Both the position numbers and the translations under genes were made by a program. Under the pieces are notes generated by a model. That model made no database searches. It was not told where the DNA came from and saw only the letters and a program-made list of their open reading frames with translations. This document shows, one piece after another, positions 26,377-39,840 of a DNA stretch of 64,000 nucleotides. The DNA is from Pasteurella sp030783905 (GTDB taxonomy: Bacteria > Pseudomonadota > Gammaproteobacteria > Enterobacterales > Pasteurellaceae), in NCBI GenBank assembly GCA_051122655.1, contig CP182107.1, positions 248,001-312,000 of the forward strand, read 5' to 3'. Numbering within the stretch: the stretch's first letter is position 1; each line of letters opens with the position of its first letter.

Positions 26377-28454
26377 CCACACAATTCCTTGATGCGGTCC
26401 CTTTGACCACACTTTCTGGCGTAGGGGCTGCAATTTCCGACAAACTTACACGGATTGGTATTCACAATCTCCAAGACTTATTATTTCATTTACCCACTCG
26501 TTATGAAGATCGTACTCGAATTACGCCAATAAATGATCTCCGCCCTGATGCCTATGCCACAATTGAAGGTATGGTACAAACTTGTGAAGTCCAGTTTGGT
26601 AAACGGCCAATTTTGACTGTTTCTCTTTCTGATGGGACATCAAAAATTATGCTACGTTTTTTTAACTTTAATGCGGGGATGAAAAATAGTCTTCAACCGG
26701 GGACAAGAGTAAAAGCCTTTGGTGAGGTTAAACGTGGGCGCTTTATGGCAGAAATTCATCACCCTGAATATCGAATCATTCGCGATAACGCCCCTTTAAT
26801 TTTAGAAGAAACCTTAACCCCAATTTATTCTACCACTGAGGGATTAAAACAAAATTCCTTACGTAAGCTGACTGATCAAGCCTTAGCTGTACTTGAGCAT
26901 ATCCAAATTGCAGAAATTTTACCCAATGAATTTAATCCACATCCTTTTAGCTTAAAAGAAGCAATTCGTTTTTTACATCGTCCTCCGCCAGATGTATCCT
27001 TAGTGGCGTTAGAAAAAGGGACACACCCTGCTCAACAACGTCTGATTTTTGAGGAGCTATTGGCGCATAATTTGGCGATGCAAAAAGTGCGGGTTGGCAT
27101 ACAACAATTTTCCGCTTATCCTTTATCTTATCGTACTGATTTAAAGCAACGTTTCTTATTGCAATTACCTTTTACCCCAACGCATGCACAAGCTCGCGTA
27201 ACACAAGAAATAGAACAAGATCTTGCTCATCCTTTCCCAATGATGCGTTTAGTACAAGGTGACGTGGGCTCGGGAAAAACCTTAGTCGCGGCCTTAGCCG
27301 CATTACTTGCGATTGATAACGGGAAACAAGTGGCATTAATGGCACCGACCGAAATTTTAGCGGAACAACATGCAACAAATTTCCGACGTTGGCTTGCACC
27401 ATTAGGCATTCAAGTGGGCTGGTTAGCGGGTAAAGTGAAAGGTAAGGCTCGCCAAACGGAACTGGAAAATATTCAGTCGGGAAAGGTTCAAATGGTGGTG
27501 GGGACACATGCCTTATTCCAAGAAGAGGTTGAATTTGCGGATTTAGCGTTAGTGATTGTAGATGAGCAGCACCGTTTTGGGGTGCATCAGCGTTTAATGT
27601 TACGGGAAAAAGGGAAAAAAGCAAATCGTTATCCACACCAATTAATTATGACTGCGACACCAATCCCACGAACACTGGCGATGACGGTGTATGCAGATTT
27701 AGATACCTCGATTATTGATGAACTACCGCCGGGACGAACACCGATTACGACGGTGGCAATTTCTGAAGAAAGACGTGCTGAAGTGATTGCAAGAGTGAAT
27801 CATGCCTGTGTCAATGAAAAACGCCAAGCATACTGGGTGTGTACGTTGATTGATGAATCTGAAGTATTGGAAGCACAAGCGGCTGAAGCGATTGCAGAAG
27901 ATCTTCGCAAAATTCTACCGCACTTACGTATCGGCTTGGTACATGGACGGATGAAACCTACTGAAAAACAAGAAATTATGCAAGCATTTAAAGAGGCTGA
28001 GATTGATCTATTGGTGGCAACAACGGTGATTGAAGTAGGGGTAGATGTGCCAAATGCCAGTTTAATGATTATTGAAAATGCAGAGCGTTTAGGTTTATCA
28101 CAGTTACATCAATTACGTGGACGAGTAGGACGAGGGACAACCGCCTCATTTTGTGTACTAATGTATAAGGCGCCCTTAGGAAAAATTTCCCAGCAACGTT
28201 TACAAGTCCTCAGAGATACGCAAGATGGTTTTGTTATCGCTGAAAAAGATTTGGAAATCAGGGGGCCTGGCGAAGTGCTTGGTACAAAACAAACGGGGAT
28301 TGCAGAATTTAAAGTGGCAAATTTAATGCGCGATCGCAAAATGATTCCAACTGTGCAATATTATGCGCGTCGCTTGATTGTTGAGCAGCCCGCAGTAGCA
28401 GAAAAATTAATTCAGCGTTGGATTAATCAACGGGAGATTTATACGTATGTCTGA
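26373..28454 (+). CDS. recG: ATP-dependent DNA helicase RecG
   Basis: A 693-residue helicase that regresses stalled forks and processes recombination intermediates. The N-terminal wedge domain (OB fold around 60-150) is followed by SF2 helicase motifs: Walker A GDVGSGKT near 305, DEQHRFG near 398, TATPIPRTLA near 430, VIEVGVDVPNA near 555 and QLRGRVGRG near 588. Length matches E. coli (693). Start overlaps the spoT stop (ATGA), and its own end overlaps ubiC by eight bases, so the chain is translationally coupled. Confidence 0.97.
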   Translation: MTTQFLDAVPLTTLSGVGAAISDKLTRIGIHNLQDLLFHLPTRYEDRTRITPINDLRPDAYATIEGMVQTCEVQFGKRPILTVSLSDGTSKIMLRFFNFNAGMKNSLQPGTRVKAFGEVKRGRFMAEIHHPEYRIIRDNAPLILEETLTPIYSTTEGLKQNSLRKLTDQALAVLEHIQIAEILPNEFNPHPFSLKEAIRFLHRPPPDVSLVALEKGTHPAQQRLIFEELLAHNLAMQKVRVGIQQFSAYPLSYRTDLKQRFLLQLPFTPTHAQARVTQEIEQDLAHPFPMMRLVQGDVGSGKTLVAALAALLAIDNGKQVALMAPTEILAEQHATNFRRWLAPLGIQVGWLAGKVKGKARQTELENIQSGKVQMVVGTHALFQEEVEFADLALVIVDEQHRFGVHQRLMLREKGKKANRYPHQLIMTATPIPRTLAMTVYADLDTSIIDELPPGRTPITTVAISEERRAEVIARVNHACVNEKRQAYWVCTLIDESEVLEAQAAEAIAEDLRKILPHLRIGLVHGRMKPTEKQEIMQAFKEAEIDLLVATTVIEVGVDVPNASLMIIENAERLGLSQLHQLRGRVGRGTTASFCVLMYKAPLGKISQQRLQVLRDTQDGFVIAEKDLEIRGPGEVLGTKQTGIAEFKVANLMRDRKMIPTVQYYARRLIVEQPAVAEKLIQRWINQREIYTYV

Positions 28455-28956
28455 TTATTCCCAATTGATACAACATGCAGATTGGCAGCACTCAATGGAG
28501 ACAGTGCCTTCCTTTGTTTCTTCTTGGTTAAATCTATCCTCATCCTTGACGGCAACACTCACACAAACCTTTGGTGAAGTACATGTAAGTGTACTAAGCG
28601 AATCATGGATAACCTTTCTTAACGATAATGAGCGTCGATTTTTTCCAAAGAAAGCTGCGCGTTTTTGGTGTCGAGAAGTGATGTTAAAAAACCAAGATAC
28701 ACCATTGATTTTTGCTCGAACCTTAATGCCTGATTCTTTACTTGCTCAGCATATCGAATTACAACAACTGGGGAACCGTGCACTAGGGGAGTGGTTATTT
28801 ATGCGTCCTGATCGTATTAGACAAAGATTAGAATGGACACAAGATCAGGCAACGGGACTTTATGCTCGTCGTGCATTAATGCAGATTGGGCAAGAAAGTA
28901 TGGTGGTGGCAGAATTATTTTTAACACCGCGCATTTTTACGAGAACAATCAAATGA
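28447..28956 (+). CDS. ubiC: Chorismate pyruvate-lyase
   Basis: A 169-residue enzyme releasing pyruvate from chorismate to give 4-hydroxybenzoate, the first step of ubiquinone synthesis. FWCREVMLKNQDTPLIFARTLMP near residue 76 and GNRALGEWLF near 109 are typical of UbiC, as is the closing VAELFLTP; the Arg in CREV and a downstream Glu are substrate contacts in the family. Overlaps recG by eight bases and murI by four. ubiA is not next to it, unlike E. coli. Confidence 0.9.
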   Translation: MSDYSQLIQHADWQHSMETVPSFVSSWLNLSSSLTATLTQTFGEVHVSVLSESWITFLNDNERRFFPKKAARFWCREVMLKNQDTPLIFARTLMPDSLLAQHIELQQLGNRALGEWLFMRPDRIRQRLEWTQDQATGLYARRALMQIGQESMVVAELFLTPRIFTRTIK

Positions 28957-29756
28957 ATAACGCATTGCAACCCACTATTTTATTTTTTGATTCTGGTATG
29001 GGCGGATTCAGCGTTTATAAAGAAACGAGGCAGCTTTTACCGCATTGTCATTATCTTTATTGTTTTGATAATGCTTTCTTTCCTTATTCAGAAAAAACAG
29101 AAGAGGAAATTATTCAGCGCACCCTTAACATTTGTCAGAAAATCAACCGCACTTTTCCTTTGGATCTGATCGTGATTGCCTGCAATACGGCAAGTACCGT
29201 AGTGTTACCTGCATTAAGAGCTCATTTCTCCATTCCGATCGTGGGGACGGTTCCCGCGATTAAACCCGCGGCAGAACGTTCCGAAACAAAACATATTGGT
29301 CTATTAGCGACAAAGGGAACGGTAAAAAGAGCCTATGTGGCAGATTTAATTGCACAATATGCTCAGCATTGTACAGTAGAAAAATTAGGCACAACTAAAT
29401 TGGTCGAAATTGCTGAACAAAAGTTACATGGTAAAGCGGTTGATTTAATTGCGTTAAAAAAAGAACTTACACCTTGGGAAACCATTGAGACTTTAGATAC
29501 CGTCGTGTTAGGCTGTACTCATTTCCCATTAATTAAAGAAGAAATCGAATGGTGTTTACCACAAGTCCGTTTTTTTGTTGATTCTGGTAAAGCGATTGCT
29601 TTACGGGTTAAACACTTACTGTCTAAGATAGAACTGCTACCTAAAAACGCAGAAAAGAATCTGATTTTTTGCACTCACTCTTTTGATGATGAGATGCAAT
29701 TTCAAAAAGTTCTGCATTTTTGGGGATTTGAACAATTAATACGGTTAGATGTGTAA
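28953..29756 (+). CDS. murI: Glutamate racemase
   Basis: A 267-residue enzyme making D-glutamate for peptidoglycan. FFDSGMGGFSVYKE near residue 10 carries the catalytic acid; IACNTASTVVLP near 71 holds one catalytic Cys and VLGCTHFPLI near 183 the other. The ATG at 28953 overlaps the ubiC stop (ATGA) and gives the normal length; an open frame extends 5' to 28833 but lies inside ubiC. Last gene before the rrn operon, with only about 95 bp to the rrn promoter and no separate terminator seen. Confidence 0.95.
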   Translation: MNNALQPTILFFDSGMGGFSVYKETRQLLPHCHYLYCFDNAFFPYSEKTEEEIIQRTLNICQKINRTFPLDLIVIACNTASTVVLPALRAHFSIPIVGTVPAIKPAAERSETKHIGLLATKGTVKRAYVADLIAQYAQHCTVEKLGTTKLVEIAEQKLHGKAVDLIALKKELTPWETIETLDTVVLGCTHFPLIKEEIEWCLPQVRFFVDSGKAIALRVKHLLSKIELLPKNAEKNLIFCTHSFDDEMQFQKVLHFWGFEQLIRLDV

Positions 29757-29850
29757 GACTGAAAAGTATTCTGCATTATTCTAAATTTTAGGCATAATGT
29801 TTAAAAAAATATCAACTGATAAAAAATTTAGTTTTTTTTCAAAAAAGGGG

Positions 29851-29878
29851 TTGCAAAGGGTTTTAAAATGCCTATAAT
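29851..29878 (+). promoter_or_regulatory. rrn P1 promoter
   Basis: TTGCAA (29851-29856), 16-bp spacer, TATAAT (29873-29878). Upstream 29800-29848 is rich in A and T runs, like an UP element, and the discriminator after the -10 is GC-rich (ACGCCCC), a mark of stringently controlled rRNA promoters. Transcription should begin near 29885. No second promoter was recognised. Confidence 0.8.
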
Positions 29879-29887
29879 ACGCCCCAC

Positions 29888-29941
29888 ACAACGACGCGAC
29901 GTTGTACGAGATAGTAGATACACCTCGCGTCGTTGTTTTTT
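29888..29941 (+). promoter_or_regulatory. Terminator-like hairpin in the rrn leader
   Basis: ACAACGACGCGA (29888-29899) is perfectly complementary to TCGCGTCGTTGT (29925-29936), which runs into six T. It begins about 4 nt after the predicted transcript start and ends where boxA begins. A competing hairpin, ACAACG with CGTTGT (29888-29905), could block it. Confidence 0.55.
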
Positions 29942-29953
29942 GTTCTTTAACAA
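29941..29953 (+). promoter_or_regulatory. boxA antitermination element of the rrn leader
   Basis: TGTTCTTTAACAA differs from E. coli leader boxA (TGCTCTTTAACAA) at one base. boxA RNA recruits NusB-NusE to make polymerase resistant to Rho. 29954-30108 is leader; AGACAATCTGTGTG at 29960 pairs with sequence after the 16S gene (31669-31690) to make the RNase III stem. Confidence 0.85.
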
Positions 29954-30108
29954 TCTAACAGACAATCTGTGTGGGCACTTGTTGATTGATTTCATTTAGA
30001 AAAGATTTTTAAAATTGAAGTCTTAATAGGTGCTTAATACTGAAAATTCATTAACTTTTGAAGTAAATGTAAACTTTAGCTAAGCAGTTTATTGAGCGAT
30101 TGAACTTG

Positions 30109-31649
<1,541 letters not shown>

Positions 31650-31744
31650 ACCGAAAATGGAACGACTGCAAGTGTTCACACAGATTGTTTAGTTGGATTG
31701 TATGAATGAAACACATGGCAAAGTGGAGAGCATCTTTACATGTT

Positions 31745-31820
31745 GTCCCCATCGTCTAGAGGCCTAGGACATCGCCCTTTCACGGCGGTAACCGGGGTTC
31801 GAATCCCCGTGGGGACGCCA
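31745..31820 (+). tRNA. tRNA-Glu (UUC) in the 16S-23S spacer
   Basis: A 76-nt cloverleaf starting GTCCCCATCGTCTAG and ending GGGGACGCCA with encoded CCA. The anticodon arm CCGCCCTTTCACGGCGG-like stem presents TTC, reading GAA/GAG. This single-tRNA spacer is one of the two usual spacer types in gammaproteobacteria. Confidence 0.97.
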
Positions 31821-31847
31821 TTTAAAGATGACTTTTGTTGTCTTTAC

Positions 31848-31860
31848 TGTTCTTTAAAAA
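31848..31860 (+). promoter_or_regulatory. boxA in the spacer before 23S
   Basis: TGTTCTTTAAAAA lies 28 bp after tRNA-Glu and resembles the spacer boxA that precedes 23S in E. coli. The rest of 31861-31996 is spacer, and TACTTGAGGTTGTATGGTTAAG near its end pairs with the region after 23S. Confidence 0.65.
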
Positions 31861-31996
31861 ATTGGAAACAAGCTGAAAAACTGAAGAGATTTTCGAAAGA
31901 AAGTCTGAGTAGAAAAATCTTGCATGAAAAAAGGCATGCAAGTGTTAGCGTTTAAACGGCAACATTAAGTGTTTGAAAGAATACTTGAGGTTGTAT

Positions 31997-34895
<2,899 letters not shown>

Positions 34896-35102
34896 ACAAC
34901 GCTCAAGTATTTTTGGGTGTTGACGCTAAAGCAGTGCTATGAAGACGAGAAGTGAAGACGCGGAGACGTGGAAGACTGAAAGCGAGTAGAAGAACTCTGA
35001 TAGACAGCTTGTTTCGAATTAACGTGCGAGAGCGAAGAAAGCACCAAAGCACAGAATAAAGAACAGAAGAATAGAGAAGACAAGAGAAGACATCAACCGA
35101 AT

Positions 35103-35222
35103 ATCTTGGCGGCGATAGTGCAGTGGACCCACCTAAATCCATGCCGAACTTAGAAGTGAAACGCTGTAACGCCGATGGTAGTGTGGGGTTTCCCCATGTG
35201 AGAGTAGGACACCGCCAGGTTC
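35103..35222 (+). rRNA. rrf: 5S ribosomal RNA
   Basis: A 120-nt gene; CTTGGCGGC at the 5' end pairs with ACCGCCAGG at the 3' end, and CATGCCGAACTTAGAAGTGAAACGC is the universal loop region. The 23S-5S spacer (34896-35102) is purine-rich and holds no tRNA. Confidence 0.96.
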
Positions 35223-35238
35223 TGATTATAAGAGCAGG

Positions 35239-35275
35239 AAGACCTCAAGTAGCGATACTTGGGGTCTTTTTGTTT
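35239..35275 (+). terminator. rrn operon terminator
   Basis: AAGACCTCAAGTA (35239-35251) pairs with TACTTGGGGTCTT (35256-35268) around GCGA, followed by TTTTGTTTT. It closes the rrn unit 17 bp past 5S. Confidence 0.9.
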
Positions 35276-35328
35276 TGGGTTTTTTTGGTTTTTCCTCATC
35301 AGCTGAGTTATCGCTGTTGCCGTGCTAT

Positions 35329-35604
35329 TTATTCATAAATCTCAATCCCACCAGAACAAACGACTTTGGCGACTGATTGCTTGTTTTTAAATACTTCGAC
35401 TCCATTATCCTCGTAAGCTTTCGGGTTAGTAAAGAAAACATGATAAGTATAGTTACCCCTTGTTAGCTCGTAAAAACGTTTTATTTCCACCCCACCTTTC
35501 GTGATGATGCCTTTTGTGATTTCTTCGATATGATTTTCGAGTGTCAGTTCTGGTTTAGTGAGATTGGCACCAAAGCGATAGATATAGACTTCATCGTATT
35601 TATT
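35329..35604 (-). pseudogene. Truncated ORF, C-terminal fragment of an unknown protein
   Basis: A 91-codon stop-to-stop frame on the minus strand reads like real protein (KYDEVYIYRFGANLTKPEL... ending VVCSGGIEIYE) with sensible codon use, yet has no usable start codon before the upstream stop. It looks like the 3' end of a gene whose 5' part was lost. I do not recognise the family. Confidence 0.5.
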
Positions 35605-35666
35605 TTAAAATAACACTGAAAATTGGCAATAAGACAAGTAAAAGGACACGAAGTGTAAAGGAATAA

Positions 35667-35828
35667 GTAGTCAGAAAAACGTCTCTTAAGCCACCACAAA
35701 ACGCTTTTAATACAGTCCGCATTGAGGTTTTTATTTTAAATAAGAAGGTTAAGAAGGAAGTAAACCTTAAGGATGAAGCAAAGAAGCGTGAACGAGCTCA
35801 AGAGAGGTACATATGTCATTTAGCATGA
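35667..35828 (+). pseudogene. ORF fragment without a start codon
   Basis: A 53-codon open frame encoding KPPQNAFNTVRIEVFILNKK then a charged Lys/Glu/Arg-rich tail. It has no start codon after the preceding stop and overlaps the next small ORF by 16 bases. Probably debris of a lost gene. Confidence 0.35.
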
Positions 35829-35938
35829 TTAATGCTATTGAGTATGAGGATAGTTCTGTCATTTTTGCATGTGAAAATGACAGTAGAATGGAAACCTTCT
35901 ATTCTGTTAAGGATGTTATTGTGCACCTCAGAAGCTAG
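35813..35938 (+). CDS. Possible 41-residue small protein or gene remnant
   Basis: ATG at 35813, preceded by AGAGAGGT at good spacing, opens a 41-codon frame (MSFSMINAIEYEDSSVIFAC, ending VKDVIVHLRS). It lies in a stretch of broken frames, so it may be the start of a truncated gene rather than an intact one. 35939-36115 shows no gene and is AT-rich, probably holding the cassette promoter. Confidence 0.35.
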   Translation: MSFSMINAIEYEDSSVIFACENDSRMETFYSVKDVIVHLRS

Positions 35939-36115
35939 CATGCTTGCCTTGAATGAGCATGCTACTGACATTATCTAGAGAAACGTTAAGTAACGTTACT
36001 CTTTTTGAAGGTGGATTTTTACGCGCTTCTCGGTTAATATCTGTCAAGAGTTATTTATTATTTATATTTTTTTGGAAAGTCATGTTGTATTTATTTAGGA
36101 AAATGAGAGAAATTT

Positions 36116-37318
36116 ATGAAGCAAAATGTATTAAGCAAACATGAGCCTTCGTTATCACCTAGAATCGCATTTTATTCCCATGACACCATGGGATTAGGTC
36201 ATATTAGAAGGAATATGCTATTAGCTCAATCAGTCCTGCAGGCCTGTCCAAATGCAGAGATTTTGTTACTTTCGGGCGTCAGGGAATCTGGGGCATTTAA
36301 ATTACCTAAAGGTGCGGATACAGTAACAATGCCTAGTTACTTCAAAACCGCAGAAGGAAAATACATTCCTAGTTCTTTGGGCAATAATATTGAACGATTA
36401 GTTGAAGTACGTCGGCAAATTATTTATGGTACATTGGATCTATTTGAGCCGGATATTGTGGTGATTGATAATGTTCCACGTGGTGCTATGAATGAGTTAG
36501 ATACCGTGTTACCTGTTTTAGCCAGTCGCGGTGCTCAAATTGTACTTGGTTTGCGTGATATTATTGATGAACCAGAAGCTGTGCGTGAACAGTGGAAGAA
36601 ACTGAAGAATTTAGAAATTATTCGCTTATATTTTAATAGTATTTGGGTATATGGCGATCCTCATTTATTTAATTTAGCTAAAGAATATCAGTTTGATGAC
36701 GATATCTGTGAAAAATTACAGTATGTCGGCTATTTGGATCAAACTCGCCGTATGGAAGTGCAAGGCTTAGATACGGTCATTTCATCAAGTGTTGAAACGC
36801 CTTATGCCCTCTGTGTTGTCGGTGGTGGGCAAGATGGTTTTCAATTAGCCAAAACATTTATGCAAGCAGAATTACCAACGGGTTGGAATGGCTTGCTCAT
36901 TACTGGTGCTTTAATGCCAGAAGCACAACGTAAACAAATTCACGACATGGTTGAAACTCGTCCTGAAGTGCATGTTGTAGACTTTGTTGCGGAACCTCTC
37001 AAATTGATGCAAGAAGCAGAATGCATCATCTCAATGGGTGGATACAATACGGTAACGGAAATACTCTCCTTTAATGAGTCCGCGTTGATTGTCCCCCGCG
37101 TTACGCCAAGGAAAGAACAATGGATACGAGCCTCTCGTTTAGCCGAGATGGGAATCGTCGATTGTTTGCATCCTGATTCTCTTACGCCAGAAGCGCTTTC
37201 TTCATGGATGAGCGGGAATAAAAAACAGCTCAATGCCAGAGAAGTATTGCGTTTTAATGGGCTAGATAATGTTGTTACACAAGTTCAATCTATCTTGAGT
37301 AAACGGGCTAATTCTTAA
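36116..37318 (+). CDS. MurG-like glycosyltransferase (GT-B fold)
   Basis: A 400-residue predicted glycosyltransferase of the COG4671 kind. FYSHDTMGLGHIRRNMLLAQ near residue 20 is the N-terminal glycine-rich loop of the GT-B fold that faces the acceptor; SMGGYNTVTEILSFNESALIVPR near 305 is the C-terminal donor-binding loop, like MurG. No membrane segment or signal peptide, so it should act at the cytoplasmic face. First gene of a six-gene same-strand cassette, 30 bp before the next. Donor and acceptor are unknown. Confidence 0.75.
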   Translation: MKQNVLSKHEPSLSPRIAFYSHDTMGLGHIRRNMLLAQSVLQACPNAEILLLSGVRESGAFKLPKGADTVTMPSYFKTAEGKYIPSSLGNNIERLVEVRRQIIYGTLDLFEPDIVVIDNVPRGAMNELDTVLPVLASRGAQIVLGLRDIIDEPEAVREQWKKLKNLEIIRLYFNSIWVYGDPHLFNLAKEYQFDDDICEKLQYVGYLDQTRRMEVQGLDTVISSSVETPYALCVVGGGQDGFQLAKTFMQAELPTGWNGLLITGALMPEAQRKQIHDMVETRPEVHVVDFVAEPLKLMQEAECIISMGGYNTVTEILSFNESALIVPRVTPRKEQWIRASRLAEMGIVDCLHPDSLTPEALSSWMSGNKKQLNAREVLRFNGLDNVVTQVQSILSKRANS

Positions 37319-37348
37319 TTTATCTCTCTTTCTACTGTGGAGTTAACC

Positions 37349-38578
37349 ATGGAAAAAACGACTTTAAGTGCATTAAAGCCGATGTATATTGGCTATGTGT
37401 TAAAACGTTATCCACGTTTTTCGGAAACGTTTGTTGTGAATGAAATTTTAGCACATGAGAGGGCAGGAACCCGAATCGATATTTTTGCGTTAGGCCCAGT
37501 GATGGAAACGCATTTCCAAGATGGTATTTCACAAGTTCGTGGGCCTGTTACACGTCTTGTTGATAAGCAACGCAATACGGAAACGTTTTGGGAATTGCTC
37601 CATCAAGGATTTAACCACTTGTCCAACTTTGCTGAAAAATTAGCTGTTGCAAAAGGGACGGTGCATGAAATCGGGCAAAGTATTTTGCTTGCGTTAGAAG
37701 TTAAACAACGTGGTATTCAACACTTACATGCACATTTTGGTACGCAAGCGACTACGGTGGCGAGGCAAGCTGCGATCTTTGCGGATATTACTTATACCTT
37801 TACTGCACATGCGAAAGATATTTATTTCCAATATGAAAAATCGACTGAATTAGGACAGAAAATGCGTGATTCATCCGCAACAATCACGGTGTCTGACTAT
37901 AATCTTGCCTATCTACAAGATAAGTATGGTGACGAGGCAAAAAGTGCGGTACGCATTTATAACGGAATGGATTTAAATAAATTTCCTTATCAAGCATTTG
38001 CTATGCGAGACCGCCATATTCTTGCCGTTGGGCGATTGGTCGCGAAAAAAGGGTTTAATGTACTGTTAGATGCTTTAGCAATATTAAAGCAACGCAACAT
38101 CGTGCTGTCTTGTACATTAGTTGGAGAGGGGGGACTAAGAGAAGGACTACAAGCTCAAATTAATGCCTTAGCGATTGATGATGTAGTTAAAATGGTCGGC
38201 GCGATGCCACAACCTGAGATTATTCAGCTAATGAAGTCGGCTACTATGATGGTTGCACCCTGTGTGATCAGTGAAGATGGTGATCGCGATGGCTTACCTA
38301 CAGTTTTATTAGAATCTATGGCATTAGGAACGCCTGTGATTTCAACACAAGTGGCGGGAATTCCCGAGTTGGTTCAGCATGAGGTCACGGGGCTATGTGT
38401 ACCCGCAAATGATCCGTATTCCCTTGCCAACGCAATTGAACGTTTGTTGGATACGCCAACATTATGTAGCGAACTTTCACGCAATGCTCGAGCCTTGATT
38501 GAGCGTGAATACGATGAAGATAAAAATGCTGCGCTGTTACGAAAAATATTTCAAGACGCAATAGACAAATCGGTGTGA
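37349..38578 (+). CDS. Family GT4-type glycosyltransferase
   Basis: A 409-residue GT-B glycosyltransferase. GRLVAKKGFNVLLDALAILK near residue 225 begins the donor domain, and EDGDRDGLPTVLLESMALGT near 308 contains the retaining-type E-x7-E motif. VLKRYPRFSETFVVNEILAHE at the N-terminus is common in GT4 enzymes of exopolysaccharide loci. The ATG at 37349 is chosen because GTGGAG just upstream is the ribosome-binding site; the in-frame GTG at 37337 is part of it. An uptake sequence lies at 37942. Confidence 0.8.
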   Translation: MEKTTLSALKPMYIGYVLKRYPRFSETFVVNEILAHERAGTRIDIFALGPVMETHFQDGISQVRGPVTRLVDKQRNTETFWELLHQGFNHLSNFAEKLAVAKGTVHEIGQSILLALEVKQRGIQHLHAHFGTQATTVARQAAIFADITYTFTAHAKDIYFQYEKSTELGQKMRDSSATITVSDYNLAYLQDKYGDEAKSAVRIYNGMDLNKFPYQAFAMRDRHILAVGRLVAKKGFNVLLDALAILKQRNIVLSCTLVGEGGLREGLQAQINALAIDDVVKMVGAMPQPEIIQLMKSATMMVAPCVISEDGDRDGLPTVLLESMALGTPVISTQVAGIPELVQHEVTGLCVPANDPYSLANAIERLLDTPTLCSELSRNARALIEREYDEDKNAALLRKIFQDAIDKSV

Positions 38579-38624
38579 TGAAAGTGTGAAAAATAAGAGT
38601 CAATTAGAAAGGAAAGAGGACATT

Positions 38625-39821
38625 ATGCGAGTCGCTTATATTTGTGCGGATCCTGGGATTCCGGTATTTGGAACGAAAGGCGCATCCGTGCATGTTCAAG
38701 AAGTTATCAAAGGTATGTGCCAACGTGGTTTAGATGTCGTGTTATTTGCCCAACGTTTAGGGGGCGAGCCACCTGAAGCGTTAAGAGGGATCGAAGTACA
38801 TCGTTTGCCCGCATTATCTAAGGAAAATTCCACAGAACGTGCATTATCCGCCTTAGCAGCCAATGAAAAGGTAGAAAAGCTATTGCAGGCATCAGGTCAG
38901 TTTGATCTTGTATATGAACGATATTCTTTATGGAGCTACGCAGGCATGAGCGTTGCCAAAAAACAAGGCTGTGTTGGTATTTTAGAAGTGAATGCCCCCT
39001 TAATTGAGGAACAGAAAAAACATCGTGAATTACCTTTAGAAGAGGAAGCTCAAAAGGTGGCGGAAAACGTCTTTGCTAATGCGGATGCGATGATCGCTGT
39101 TTCCCCTGGCGTAAAAGCTTATCTAGAAACCTTTGAACAAGCCGAAGGGCGAATTTATGTGATTGCGAATGGGGTTAATCTTGATCGCTTTAGTTTAGCC
39201 GCACAACAAAATGCAGCGCGTTTAAGGAATCATGTTGTCCAAGGGAAAATGCAACCCGCTACGATTGGTTTTTTAGGTACATTAAAACCTTGGCATGGGG
39301 TTGCTATACTGGTTCAAGCTTGGCGCTTGCTACGAAAGCAAGGACATAGGGTCCAACTTTTAATTGTGGGAGATGGACCTGAGTATGAAAAGTTACATCA
39401 AGAAATTGAACAATGCGGATTGCTTGATGAGGTGTGCTTTACTGGTGCGGTATTACCTGAGCATGTGCCTGATTGGCTCGCCAAAATGGATATTGCCGTT
39501 GCACCTTATCCCACAATGGAACATTTCTATTTTTCACCATTAAAAATTTATGAATATATGGCAGCGGGGTTACCTGTGATTGCAACAGATGTTGGGCATT
39601 TAGATACAGTGATTGATGATCATCAAAATGGCATATTAGTCGCACCAGATAGTCCACAAAGTATTGCTGATGCGATTGCCACATTACTGGCTAATCCAAT
39701 CAAAGCACAACAACTTGGTATGATGGCAAGATTGACCGCAGAAAAACAGCATAGCTGGTTATCAGTCGTGGATCGAGTGTTAGATATCGTTAAATCATGC
39801 CAGGGTTGTCAAAATACATAA
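38625..39821 (+). CDS. Family GT4-type glycosyltransferase
   Basis: A 398-residue GT-B enzyme. MRVAYICADPGIPVFGTKGASVHVQE at the N-terminus is typical for GT4 members that start from PGxPxxGxKGxSVH; FLGTLKPWHGVAILVQAW near residue 215 and SPLKIYEYMAAGLPVIATDVG near 306 form the donor site. ATG at 38625 has AGAGGA 5 bases upstream; the longer open frame from 38586 adds a basic stretch without conservation. It lies 46 bp after the previous glycosyltransferase gene and 19 bp before the ABC exporter. Confidence 0.8.
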   Translation: MRVAYICADPGIPVFGTKGASVHVQEVIKGMCQRGLDVVLFAQRLGGEPPEALRGIEVHRLPALSKENSTERALSALAANEKVEKLLQASGQFDLVYERYSLWSYAGMSVAKKQGCVGILEVNAPLIEEQKKHRELPLEEEAQKVAENVFANADAMIAVSPGVKAYLETFEQAEGRIYVIANGVNLDRFSLAAQQNAARLRNHVVQGKMQPATIGFLGTLKPWHGVAILVQAWRLLRKQGHRVQLLIVGDGPEYEKLHQEIEQCGLLDEVCFTGAVLPEHVPDWLAKMDIAVAPYPTMEHFYFSPLKIYEYMAAGLPVIATDVGHLDTVIDDHQNGILVAPDSPQSIADAIATLLANPIKAQQLGMMARLTAEKQHSWLSVVDRVLDIVKSCQGCQNT

Positions 39822-39840
39822 ATTAAGAAGGTGAAATACG

